From: Bacteroidales bacterium
GTDB taxonomy: Bacteria; Bacteroidota; Bacteroidia; Bacteroidales; ML635J-15
NCBI GenBank assembly: GCA_028702675.1
Contig: JAQVOJ010000002.1
Span: 34,293 to 86,996 of the forward strand
Length of the DNA: 52,704 bases
Direction of reading: 5' to 3'
Below are positions 11,701 through 20,200 of this stretch, piece by piece. The translations under genes and the position numbers were made by a program. Below the pieces are notes generated by a model. That model saw only the letters and a program-made list of their open reading frames with translations. It was not told the DNA's origin and did no database searches. Numbering within the stretch: position 1 is the stretch's first letter; each line of letters begins with the position of its first letter.

Positions 11701-14700
11701 TACACTTGATTGTGTTTCACAATACGGTCCGGTTTCGGTAATACTTGCGTCAACTGCTTCGTCAACTACAATTATCTGGTTGTCGCTTGCATTACAACTG
11801 CCATTATTAATGGTGTATGTAATATTATGTGAACCTGCTCCTGCAATTTCAGGATCGAAAGCTCCGGTAAGTTCATCTACAATGCCATTACCACTCCAAA
11901 TTCCACCGGCATTAGCTGCGTTTAGGTTTACTATACCATTACTAATACAATAAGGTCCTGTTGAAATAATTGTAGCATCAGGGAAATTGTCAACTTGAAT
12001 AATTTCTGTATCAGTATCAGAACAATAGTCATTTATTACAGTATATGTAATTGTATGATTTCCAACTTGAGCAACTGCCGGAGAAAATATTCCATTCTCG
12101 GTATCAATAATACCCGTTCCCGCCCATGTTCCACCTGGGCTTACTGCATTTAAACTAATACTTGATTGGGTTTCGCAGAATGGTCCTGCCGAAGTAATTG
12201 TGGCATCAACACTTTCAGAGATCACAATGTTAGTAATATCTTCTGCGACACATTCTCCGTTTGTAATTGTATAAGTAATTTCATGACTCCCTGCCTGAGC
12301 TATTGAAGGGTTGAATGCACCTGTTGCAGGGTCTGTAATTCCGGTTCCACCCCAAACCCCACCGGCAGTAGCAGAATTAAGATTTATCGGGCTATCATTT
12401 TCGCAGAATGTATATGTTCCAATAATTGATGCATCAGGAACATCATCAACATGTATTACAATATTATCACTATCGGAACATGCACCATTTGTAATACTGT
12501 AACTAATTGTATGACTTCCTTGTCCTTCAATACCGGGGTTAAATAAACCTGAATTAGCATTAGTAATCCCGTTACCGCTCCACACTCCACCATTATCGAT
12601 TGCAGAAAGAGTTATTGGGCTGTCGGTTTCGCAAAATGGTCCGGCAGATGTAATTGAAGCATCTACTGAACTATCAACAATAATGATTGTAGTAGTTTCT
12701 GCAAGGCATGTTCCGTTTCCAACAGAATATGTTATTGTATGATTTCCTTCTCCGGCCACAGAAGGATTAAATATTCCTGCTGAAGCATCTGTAATACCTG
12801 TTCCACTCCAAGTTCCACCGGGCACATTTACATTTAGGTTTACAGGACTTTGTGTTTCACAGAATGGTCCGGCCGGTGTAATTTGCGGATCAGGATTTGA
12901 GTAAACTGTTATTGTAATATTGTCATTATCAGCACATTCGCCATTGCTTACGGAATAAGATATTATATGATTACCGCCTGTAGCAATACCCGGATGAAAT
13001 ATTCCTAATGAGCTATTAATTATTCCCGTTCCACTCCAGGTTCCACCGCTACTTACTGCATTTAGTGTTAGAGATGGGTCTGTTTCGCAGAAAGGTCCGG
13101 CAGGTGTAATTGTTGCATCTACAAGCTCATCTACATGAATTGTAATATTTGATGAATTTGAGCAAGCTCCTTGATTTAAGCTATAGGTAATTAAATGATT
13201 TCCGGCACCTGCAAGCGTTGGGTCAAAAATTCCTGCTGAAGGGTCAATAATTCCATTCCCACTCCATAAACCTCCGGGGGTTGCAGCACTAAGATTTGTA
13301 GCAGGATCTGATTGGCAAAACGGGCTTACAGGATTAATTGTAGTGTTTGGAATAGCATCTACTATAAAGTTTTCTGTATCTATATCGTTACATTCGCCAT
13401 TAATTACCTCGTAAGTAATAGAATGGTCGCCCACGCCGGCAACTGCGGGAGTAAAAGCTCCGGTATTTGTATTAGTAATACCTGTTCCCGACCATGTTCC
13501 ATTTGGAGAGGCTGCAGTTAAAATCACAGAAGCTTCGTCAATACAGAAAGGCCCGTCAGGATTAATTTGTGCACTAACATTCCCGTCAACATGTATTTCT
13601 ATTTCATCATTATTTGTACATACTCCACTAGCAATACTATACGTTATAAGATGATTTCCTTCACCTGCTGTGGTTGGGTCAAATATACCGTTAATAGCAT
13701 CAGTAATGCCATTTCCGCTCCATGTTCCCCCAGCACTTGCAGCATTTAGATTAATTGCAGGATTATTTTCACAGAATGGTCCGGCAGGAGCAATTGTTGC
13801 AGGCAAAGTATCATCTATTTGAATACTCGTACTAGCAGCATCGAAGCAGGCTATATTACCTACTTCGTAATTAATCGTGTGATTACCCGACCCCGCTACT
13901 GATGGGTCGAAGATACCTTCATTAGGATCTGTAATACCTACACCACTCCATATTCCTCCGGGTGTGGCAGCCGTAAGTACAATTTCATTTTCGGTAATAC
14001 AAGTAGTTGGTACGGGAGTAATACTTGCATCAACTACAGTATTGTAAACAAATACAGAAATTTGGTCAATTGAAGTACAGCTACCATTATCAATTGAGTA
14101 TGTGATTATATGTTCGCCACCGCCGGCAGTAGTAGGGTCGAATAATCCTGTATTTGTGTCGATTATGCCATTTCCACTCCATGTTCCACCTGAAGTAGCA
14201 GCCGTAAGATTAAAAGCCGGATCGGTAATACAAAGGGGGCCGGGACTTGTTATGCTTGCATCAAAAGCTTCATCAACCTGAATGTCTTGTGTATCTGAAT
14301 CGTTGCAAGTACCATTAACAACATTATAAGTAATAGTGTGAGTTCCTATTCCGGCAATAGAAGGAGTAAATTCTCCTGTTGCAGAGTTTGTAATTCCAGT
14401 ACCACTCCAAACACCACCTGAAGAAACGGCAGATAAAATTACCGGCGGGTCAAATTGACAATATGGTCCTAAAGTAAGAATATTGGCATCTACTGCTGCA
14501 TCTACTGTAATAGAAATATTTGTATTATTAGAGCAAGCACCGTTTGAAACAGTATATATAATATTAAAAACTCCATCTCCTGAAACTAAGGGGTCAAAAA
14601 TGCCTGCATCAGTATCTGTAATTCCTGTACCCGACCAAGTACCACCTGCCGGGCTACCATTTAGGTTAATAGTTCCTGATGATTCACAAATATTTCCAAC

Positions 14701-17700
14701 AGGAGTGATTACGGGATTTGTTTCATCGTCAACAACGATGTTCTCAGTATCTATATCGCTGCAAGCCCCGTTAATGATTTGGTAAGTAATAGTATGAATT
14801 CCGGGTCCTGCAAAAGCAGGCTCAAACAAACCTGTAGCAGAATTAATAATTCCATTACCACTCCATGTTCCACCATTATCTGCAGCTATTAAATTACTTG
14901 CAGGTGAGTTAATACAGAATGGTCCTGCCGGGGATATTGTTGCATCTACATCATCGTCAACATGAATTACAATTTGGTCATTATCGTTGCAAGAGCCATT
15001 TACAATATTGTAAGAAATGATATGATCACCTGCTCCTGCCATGTTAGGTTCAAATAATCCGTTAACAGGGTCGGTAATGCCTGTGCCACTCCATACACCT
15101 CCTGCTGAGGCAGCATTCAAATTTACAGGCATGTCTGTAATACAAAATGGAGAAACCGGAGTAATTGAGGCATCAGGTTGAGCTTCCACTATTATTATTT
15201 GAGTATCGCTATCGCTGCAAGTGCCATTGCTTACGCTGTAAGAAATTGAGTGATTACCTGCTCCGGCAATAAATGGGTCGAAAAGTCCTGTGTTTGGGTT
15301 AACGATTCCCGAACCACTCCAAACGCCTCCGGCAGTATTTGCTGATAAAATAACGGAGGCACCGGTTTCACAATATGGACCGGAATTTACGATACTAGCA
15401 TCCACATCTTCATCAACAACAATGAGTGTGCTATCTGTACTTTGGCATACGCCGTTAGTAAGTGTATAATAAACATAATGATTTCCTTGTCCTGCCAGAG
15501 AAGGGTCGAATTGGTTTCCTGTTACACCTGTTCCACTCCACACTCCACCGGTGTTATTAGCATTAAGATTTACTAAACCATCAGCTTCGCATACATCCGG
15601 CACTGGAATTATTGATGCATCAGGGATACAATCTACATGAAAAGTTTCTGTGTCAGTATTTGAACATGTGCCATTATTTAGCTGATAAGATATTATAAAA
15701 TCGCCACAACCGCTAATTTGGGGATTAAAGGTACCTGTACTGGCATTTGTTATACCTGTACCACTCCAAGTTCCACCTGAATGGCTAGCTGTAAGAGTAA
15801 CTGGATTATTGTTTTCGCACCAAGGACCGGCAGGGTTTATTATCGGGACAATATTTTCGTCAACTTGGATTGTTGTATTTGCAGAGGCTGTGCATGCTCC
15901 ATTAGTTACAGTATAAGTAATAGTAAAACTACCAAAAGAAGAAGCGGAGGGGTCGAAAACACCATTATTTGGGTCGGTAATACCGGTTCCACTCCACAGT
16001 CCTCCGGCAGGGCTAGCATTAAGATTAATCGGAGTTTCGTTTTCGCACAAAGGTCCTGCACCAGTTACAGAAACAGAAGGATATGAATCTACATGTATTA
16101 TTGTAGTTTCTGTATCGCTACAAGCACCATTTTGAATACTATATTGAATCGTATGATCTCCCACACCTGCCATACTGGGGCTGAACAATCCTGTAGATTG
16201 ATTAACAATGCCACTTCCTGACCATTCTCCACCCGGATCGGCAGCTGTTAAAGTAGTTTCAGCATCAATAATACAAAACGGACCGGCAGGTGTAATACTT
16301 GCATCCACTTCATCGTAAACTACTACTTGAACACTATCAGTGCTTGCACAAGTTCCATTTACAAGAGTATAATAAATTGTATGAGTACCAACTCCTGCTG
16401 TAACAGGGTCGAAAGTTCCATTAGTATTATCAATAATTCCATTTCCGCTCCAAATCCCACCCGGATTTACAGAAATCAAATCTTGAGGAGAGTTTGAGAT
16501 ACAAAAAGTTGGCGGTGCACTAATACTGGCATCAGGAATATAATCTACATTTATAATAATGTTATCAGAATCATTACACGGACCATTACTTACCTCATAA
16601 GTTATAGCGTGGTTTCCGGGACCGGAAACAGTAGGATCGAAAATGCCGTTATTTATATCAGTAATACCTGTTCCTGACCAAATTCCACCATTAGAAACTG
16701 CGTTTAGAGTAATTGGTAAATCATTTTCGCAAAGAGGTGCTTCGGGAGTAATTGTAGCATCTACCTCTTCAAATACTTCAATAAAAATACTATTTTCTGA
16801 CAAACATGCTCCCGATATAACCTGATATGTAATTTCATGACTTCCGGGACCGGCAAGTCCGGGGTTAAACAATCCTGATGAAGCATTTGTAATTCCATTT
16901 CCTGCCCAAACTCCTCCGGTTGTGGTAGCAGAGAGAGTAATTTCGGGATCAGATTCACAAAAGGGTAAAACAGGATCAATGCTTGGATCAGAAACAGCGT
17001 CCACATGTATCAGAACACTATCAATATCGTAACATGAACCATTTCCAATTTCATAATAAACATAATAATCGCCATTACCTGACACATTAGGGGTAAATTC
17101 TCCGGATGAAGAATTAGTTATTCCTGTTCCACTCCATGTACCACCTAAAGTAGCAGCATTAAGAATTATTGGATCATCTGTTTCGCATAAATCATCAACA
17201 GGGGTAATACTGGCGTCAACATCTGCAAATACGTGAATGATTACCGAGTCTGTTAATACACAGACGCCATTTTCGGTGGTATGATAAACTACATTTTCAC
17301 CAATATTTGCCATTGCAGGAGAAAATTCGCCGGTATTAGCGTCTGTAATACCAGGTCCGCTCCAAATTCCGATTCCTGCAGCAGTTAATATAACCGGTGC
17401 ATCTGTATCACAAAAGGAACCTGGATTATCAATATCGGGAGGTATGGCTTCATCAAGGTTAATTTGGATAGAATCAATATCGTTACAAGCCCCATTTTCG
17501 ACAAAATATTGTATCCAATGTGAGCCGTATCCTGCAATTTCGGGATTAAAAATCCCATTATTTATATTAGTAATACCATTTCCACTCCATATACCGCCAG
17601 GGCTAACAGTTTCTAATACTAATTCATCATCATTTTCACACAAATCCGGTAACGGAGTAATACTTGCGTCAGGGATTGTATCTACAATTAGTTCTATGCT

Positions 17701-20127
17701 TATACTATCTGAGCATGCATTATCGGTAACAGTAATAGAATAAAGTCCGGCATTAATTGTTTCTGCATTTGGTATTTCAATAAGACTATCAGTATCAGTA
17801 AATGAATTAGGTCCTTCCCATATATATAAGCTTCCACCCGAAGCTTCTAAAAATACAGTATCTCCTTCGCAAACAGGGCTTGTAATACTAATATTAGGAA
17901 TAGGAATAGGGAATACATTAAAGTTTACATCGTCTGTGCCTCTACATAAATTTTCGTCTAATACTAAAACCTGGTATAGTCCGCTGTTATCAACTGTTAC
18001 GCCGTTTATTTGAGGGTTGTTGTCAGTGCTGGTAAATCCATTGGGGCCTATCCATTGGTAAGAATCATAATTGCCGGTATTTAATATTAATGTGTCGCCT
18101 TCGCATAAATCGAATGGACCTAAGATTTCGGGTGTTGGATTTGGGTTAACTTCAACTACAGTATTTGTTACTGCTTTGCAGCCATTATTATCGGTAACTG
18201 TTACCAGATAATTTCCAGAATAATCTAATCCGGCTTCGTTAATAACAGGATTTTGTTCGGTACTTACAAATCCATTTGGTCCTTTCCATCTGTACGAAAA
18301 TGCATTACTAACCGATAATTCGATGTCGTCTCCTTCGCAATAAGGGCCTGTATTTGAGGCTATAGGTTCCGGTAGGGGTGCAATATTAACAGTAGTGCTT
18401 AATGATTTGCTATTACAGGGATACTCAATAGTAAGATCATAGGTTGTTTGGGTTTCGGGAGAAACATAAATTTCAGAACCGACCATTCCATTACTCCATG
18501 TAATTACAGCAGTATCGGGTAGTGGATTCATATCCACAGTAAGTAAAATAGAATCACCAAAACAAACATAATCATCGTGAACAATAGAAGCATCGAATTC
18601 AATTTCGTCATCAATTCTAATTGAGTCGGTAGAAATTTGCACACTACATGGACAACCGTTATATATTGAAATTACTATATATTCATTATCATCAGGAAAG
18701 TTATCGGCAATAGCTTCGTAGTCAATAGAAATGTATTCCTCACCTGCTGGAATTACATAAAAAGTATTTATGGTTGTATAATCATCTCCCATAGTAGCAC
18801 TACCTGTAATAGTAATATCCACATCCATAGGTTCGTTGATATTAGAAGTGTCTGAACGACTGAATATTAATTGGTTTTCGCAAGCTTCGTGAATACTGTT
18901 TAGGTATCCCCATGCATTAAAGTTTTTCATTACTACACTTGCTCCCGAAACAAAGCTACCGGCTTTTAGGAATACTCCGCTATCCAATATTCTATCTGAT
19001 ACATCGGCAATTGCAAGTTTCATGTGGTAAGTTTCGCAAGGAGTAACGTCTGCTTCGGCAGTAAGAGTAACTGTTAATCCGTCGAACTGAAGATATAGCC
19101 CCCCATTGTTATTAATATAATAATCAGAGTTAATATTTTGATTTACATTATTAATGCTAACAGGAGTAGTAGTCCCCGGTATTAATGCAATGTTTTGGTT
19201 GTTATATCCCTCGGGACCTCCACTTATAAAAAACGCAAATACATCGTTAAAGGCAGACCCTACATACTCTTCGTATTCTTCTGAAGCAAAAACATATTGA
19301 AACTCTACATGATCGGTACTTGGGATAAAGTCAAACTCCAGTACAGCAGCATCTCGTGTTTGTCCACCAATTACATCATTAAGATCAGAATCGCCGGGAG
19401 CTTGCATATTACCACTTTCGGATGTATTATCGTTTGGTCCTACAACTTGCTGTGCAAAACCAGTACTCATTACAATTCCTTCCTCAAAATCTAGTCCGGG
19501 TGTCCCTGACGAGAAATACCCAATGCTTTCGGGGTTCCCAGAATATTGAATATTAATCGCCTCTACACATCCCGATGTAAGTATCTGAGAAACAAGCTGT
19601 ACGGGAGTAAAAGATGTTGTGTTAATTATGGGTGGGGTATCGTCTGCCCGAGATGAAAAATCTGCAGATTCGGTTTTTATTCGAAAAACACCACCCGCAT
19701 TTGTTTCATTTATCCACAAACGCACTAAAACAGTTTCGTCTTTATTGAATGTTGAATCGGGAACAAATAGTTTTATTTCTTTACTTTTGGTTTGTGTATA
19801 TACTTTTTCGGTTAATCCTTCGTCTGTAATACTATATAGTGATATTCCGGCATTAGTGTTTTGTTGAAAATTTATGTTCAAAAAATACGATTCAGAAGGA
19901 TTATGTGTAAAACTCATGAAAAAGTCTTTGCCCATGTAGTCGCGGGCTATTTCAGAAGGGGGTAAACTTGATGTAGTTTGATGATTAAAAAACAATAGCT
20001 TGTTTGTGCTTATATCTTCTATATAAGTTGGTGCATTAATGTCCTGACTCACATAATCCTGCGACAATGAAATATTTGTAAAAAAAAGTACAAATAGAGC
20101 AAAAATTAGTATTTTATTGAACTGCAT
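8734..20127 (-). CDS. Giant T9SS type B adhesin with 30 tandem units and 8 SprB-type repeats
   Basis: The 3797-residue product has these parts in order: signal peptide (1-22); choice-of-anchor L domain (~170-395, with GIVMSTG and FASEEYEEYVG); a Calx-beta-like region (~400-520); four Ig-like domains (~520-810); 28 canonical ~76-residue units with the core GG-WSGTGI and two degenerate units (~820-3094); eight SprB-type repeats (~3095-3710, e.g. SCYGFDDGSV, GGTEPY, ITDDAGC); and a gliding-motility-associated type B sorting domain (~3715-3797, AFSPNDDGFNDTW, YNRWGQLIYE). SprB of Flavobacterium johnsoniae is the mobile gliding adhesin, so a role in surface adhesion or gliding is plausible. Export by T9SS and surface attachment are expected. 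The gene lies 69 bp after the FnIII protein gene and probably shares its transcript. Confidence 0.93.
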   Translation of the reverse strand: MQFNKILIFALFVLFFTNISLSQDYVSQDINAPTYIEDISTNKLLFFNHQTTSSLPPSEIARDYMGKDFFMSFTHNPSESYFLNINFQQNTNAGISLYSITDEGLTEKVYTQTKSKEIKLFVPDSTFNKDETVLVRLWINETNAGGVFRIKTESADFSSRADDTPPIINTTSFTPVQLVSQILTSGCVEAINIQYSGNPESIGYFSSGTPGLDFEEGIVMSTGFAQQVVGPNDNTSESGNMQAPGDSDLNDVIGGQTRDAAVLEFDFIPSTDHVEFQYVFASEEYEEYVGSAFNDVFAFFISGGPEGYNNQNIALIPGTTTPVSINNVNQNINSDYYINNNGGLYLQFDGLTVTLTAEADVTPCETYHMKLAIADVSDRILDSGVFLKAGSFVSGASVVMKNFNAWGYLNSIHEACENQLIFSRSDTSNINEPMDVDITITGSATMGDDYTTINTFYVIPAGEEYISIDYEAIADNFPDDNEYIVISIYNGCPCSVQISTDSIRIDDEIEFDASIVHDDYVCFGDSILLTVDMNPLPDTAVITWSNGMVGSEIYVSPETQTTYDLTIEYPCNSKSLSTTVNIAPLPEPIASNTGPYCEGDDIELSVSNAFSYRWKGPNGFVSTEQNPVINEAGLDYSGNYLVTVTDNNGCKAVTNTVVEVNPNPTPEILGPFDLCEGDTLILNTGNYDSYQWIGPNGFTSTDNNPQINGVTVDNSGLYQVLVLDENLCRGTDDVNFNVFPIPIPNISITSPVCEGDTVFLEASGGSLYIWEGPNSFTDTDSLIEIPNAETINAGLYSITVTDNACSDSISIELIVDTIPDASITPLPDLCENDDELVLETVSPGGIWSGNGITNINNGIFNPEIAGYGSHWIQYFVENGACNDIDSIQINLDEAIPPDIDNPGSFCDTDAPVILTAAGIGIWSGPGITDANTGEFSPAMANIGENVVYHTTENGVCVLTDSVIIHVFADVDASITPVDDLCETDDPIILNAATLGGTWSGTGITNSSSGEFTPNVSGNGDYYVYYEIGNGSCYDIDSVLIHVDAVSDPSIDPVLPFCESDPEITLSATTTGGVWAGNGITNASSGLFNPGLAGPGSHEITYQVISGACLSENSIFIEVFEEVDATITPEAPLCENDLPITLNAVSNGGIWSGTGITDINNGIFDPTVSGPGNHAITYEVSNGPCNDSDNIIINVDYIPDASISAPPTFCISNSPQDLISVNPGGIWSGNGIIDNTNGTFDPVTAGVGTHTIYYTLVNGTCASTDSVQVVVYDEVDASITPAGPFCIIDAETTLTAADPGGEWSGSGIVNQSTGLFSPSMAGVGDHTIQYSIQNGACSDTETTIIHVDSYPSVSVTGAGPLCENETPINLNASPAGGLWSGTGITDPNNGVFDPSASSFGSFTITYTVTNGACTASANTTIQVDENIVPIINPAGPWCENNNPVTLTASHSGGTWSGTGITNASTGTFNPQISGCGDFIISYQLNNGTCSNTDTETFHVDCIPDASIIPVPDVCEADGLVNLNANNTGGVWSGTGVTGNQFDPSLAGQGNHYVYYTLTNGVCQSTDSTLIVVDEDVDASIVNSGPYCETGASVILSANTAGGVWSGSGIVNPNTGLFDPFIAGAGNHSISYSVSNGTCSDSDTQIIIVEAQPDASITPVSPFCITDMPVNLNAASAGGVWSGTGITDPVNGLFEPNMAGAGDHIISYNIVNGSCNDNDQIVIHVDDDVDATISPAGPFCINSPASNLIAADNGGTWSGNGIINSATGLFEPAFAGPGIHTITYQIINGACSDIDTENIVVDDETNPVITPVGNICESSGTINLNGSPAGGTWSGTGITDTDAGIFDPLVSGDGVFNIIYTVSNGACSNNTNISITVDAAVDANILTLGPYCQFDPPVILSAVSSGGVWSGTGITNSATGEFTPSIAGIGTHTITYNVVNGTCNDSDTQDIQVDEAFDASITSPGPLCITDPAFNLTAATSGGTWSGNGIIDTNTGLFDPTTAGGGEHIITYSIDNGSCTSIDQISVFVYNTVVDASITPVPTTCITENEIVLTAATPGGIWSGVGITDPNEGIFDPSVAGSGNHTINYEVGNIACFDAASTSIQIDDTLPATIAPAGPFCENNPAINLNAASAGGTWSGNGITDAINGIFDPTTAGEGNHLITYSIASGVCTNNDEIEIHVDGNVSAQINPDGPFCIDEASVILTAASPNGTWSGTGITNTNTGAFTPAVAGVGDHSITYEVINGECNDIDTENFIVDAIPNTTINPVSPFCQSDPATNLSAATPGGLWSGNGIIDPSAGIFDPTLAGAGNHLITYSLNQGACSNSSNITIHVDELVDATITPAGPFCETDPSLTLNAVSSGGTWSGTGIINSSLGIFHPGIATGGNHIISYSVSNGECADNDNITITVYSNPDPQITPAGPFCETQSPVNLNVNVPGGTWSGTGITDASAGIFNPSVAGEGNHTITYSVGNGTCLAETTTIIIVDSSVDASITSAGPFCETDSPITLSAIDNGGVWSGNGITNANSGLFNPGIEGQGSHTISYSITNGACSDSDNIVIHVDDVPDASIIGTYTFCENDSPINLNSATAGGVWGGTGITDPATGAFNPSIAQAGSHEITYTITNGECVAEDITNIVISESVDATITSAGPFCETQSSISLNAVSPGGTWAGTGIIDTENGIFSPAVAQVGNHTITYTVINDYCSDTDTEIIQVDNFPDATIISTGPYCISNGIVNLNAANAGGIWSGNGIVDELTGAFDPEIAGAGSHNITYTINNGSCNASDNQIIVVDEAVDASITETGPYCETQSSVNLSAASPGGIWSGTGITNVNQGLFSPVQVGAGTYTVQYSVQNGSCSDTDTYDVVVDEYPDPSISVPGAVCINSNPIMLSAAISGGTWSGSGITDASTGEFDPMQAGVGNHNITYNIINGTCSATDNIDIVVNDTSFVEFIALDNSMCLNESAQEINVNISGGILTGNGLSGNMFIPQDAGIGTHDIFYSYTNVNSCISEIYTTITVNDLPRSSFSGLDTDYCLNENSSLLTGTPAGGIFEGQGINGNSFIPENAGVGTHTVIYHYTDNNSCTDTAYFDVTVHSIPEINFDSINNPSCNGLNNGSIYISISEGTPNYIYYWSGGTTSVNQDITALYTDMYYIQVTDARGCTVNDSATLIEPDALQLNIDLLNNVTCNAYSDGAVTTDVTGGTPPYLYIWDDENIGNNPSPNNLSAGDYTLTVTDDNNCIAVESITVSEPEAVHLIIDNIEPVSCYGFDDGSVSIHAEGGTEPYIYSWQNPPGGNNTNLENLQAGIYELTITDDAGCESEHQVNITSPDPIEITANITNVDCGNSLGSIAVIVTGGTQDYNYEWSEGESNEAINSNLVAGSYTLSITDANNCFYEQTFRIDPEGTNEVLISQTDFIECFGDNTATLIGTMPQGFAEFNYIWSNGVYESENQNLAAGNYSLTITDSWGCSGSNVVNVNQPPEIITQINTSNVKCYGNSSGSAIINISGGSPGYTILWENGASSSQISGLPAGDYFVTITDNNNCEAIDSCFISQPQAPLDIDLNISPISCYGDQDGVINASGAGGTPPYQYHWFVDDHFINTQIVRNLGQDVYFLTITDANSCVTDSNIFIGQPRPLKAEYIPINPSCIGNYDGNIMLDVSGGTEPYTFLVNGNQYNTQPIDSLYEGLYELIIVDDHGCELVFEEIELEDNHVDCLQIPSAFSPNDDGFNDTWEIGNIGLFPKAFIQVYNRWGQLIYESLASEGFWDGTHNYSPVPTGSYLYIINLGNGTDTYNGVVTVIY
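10846..17670 (-). repeat. Tandem array of 30 coding units of about 228 bp in the adhesin
   Basis: The array encodes 28 canonical units and, at its C-terminal end, two degenerate ones in which WSG is replaced by LTG or FEG. A canonical unit runs: D-A-S-I-T-P-A-G-P-F-C, a Leu-Asn-Ala strand, GG-WSGTGI, a D/N-rich turn, F-P, AG-G-H-ITY, NG-C-D, and an IHVD strand. Nearly every unit has one Cys near position 11 and one near 62. Unit 9 has two extra Cys, and unit 10 lacks four residues after TGV. The DNA copies differ at many sites, so the array is not a recent expansion. Confidence 0.9.
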
Positions 20128-20154
20128 TTATTAATTTTTTCTTTATAACATGAC

Positions 20155-20200
20155 GTAAATAAAACCTGCATGTTGTGTGTTTAACATAACTTTTATTTAC
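20155..20200. terminator. Inverted repeat after the FnIII protein gene
   Basis: GTAAATAAAA at 20155-20164 pairs perfectly with TTTTATTTAC at 20191-20200. Inside the loop, ATGTT (20170-20174) can pair with AACAT (20183-20187). The right arm includes the stop codon of the FnIII gene. The stem is AT-only apart from its end pair, so it could be a weak terminator or processing site between this gene and the adhesin gene, or chance in AT-rich DNA. Confidence 0.3.

Noticed and set aside
10846-17670. Recent expansion or assembly collapse in the adhesin array
   Set aside because: Units differ at many nucleotide positions and no two neighbouring units are near-identical, so the array looks old and should assemble correctly.
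11648-17743. Several plus-strand open frames within the adhesin gene, with similar products
   Set aside because: They resemble each other only because they are antisense reads of the same tandem units. None has a supporting start region or an independent domain.
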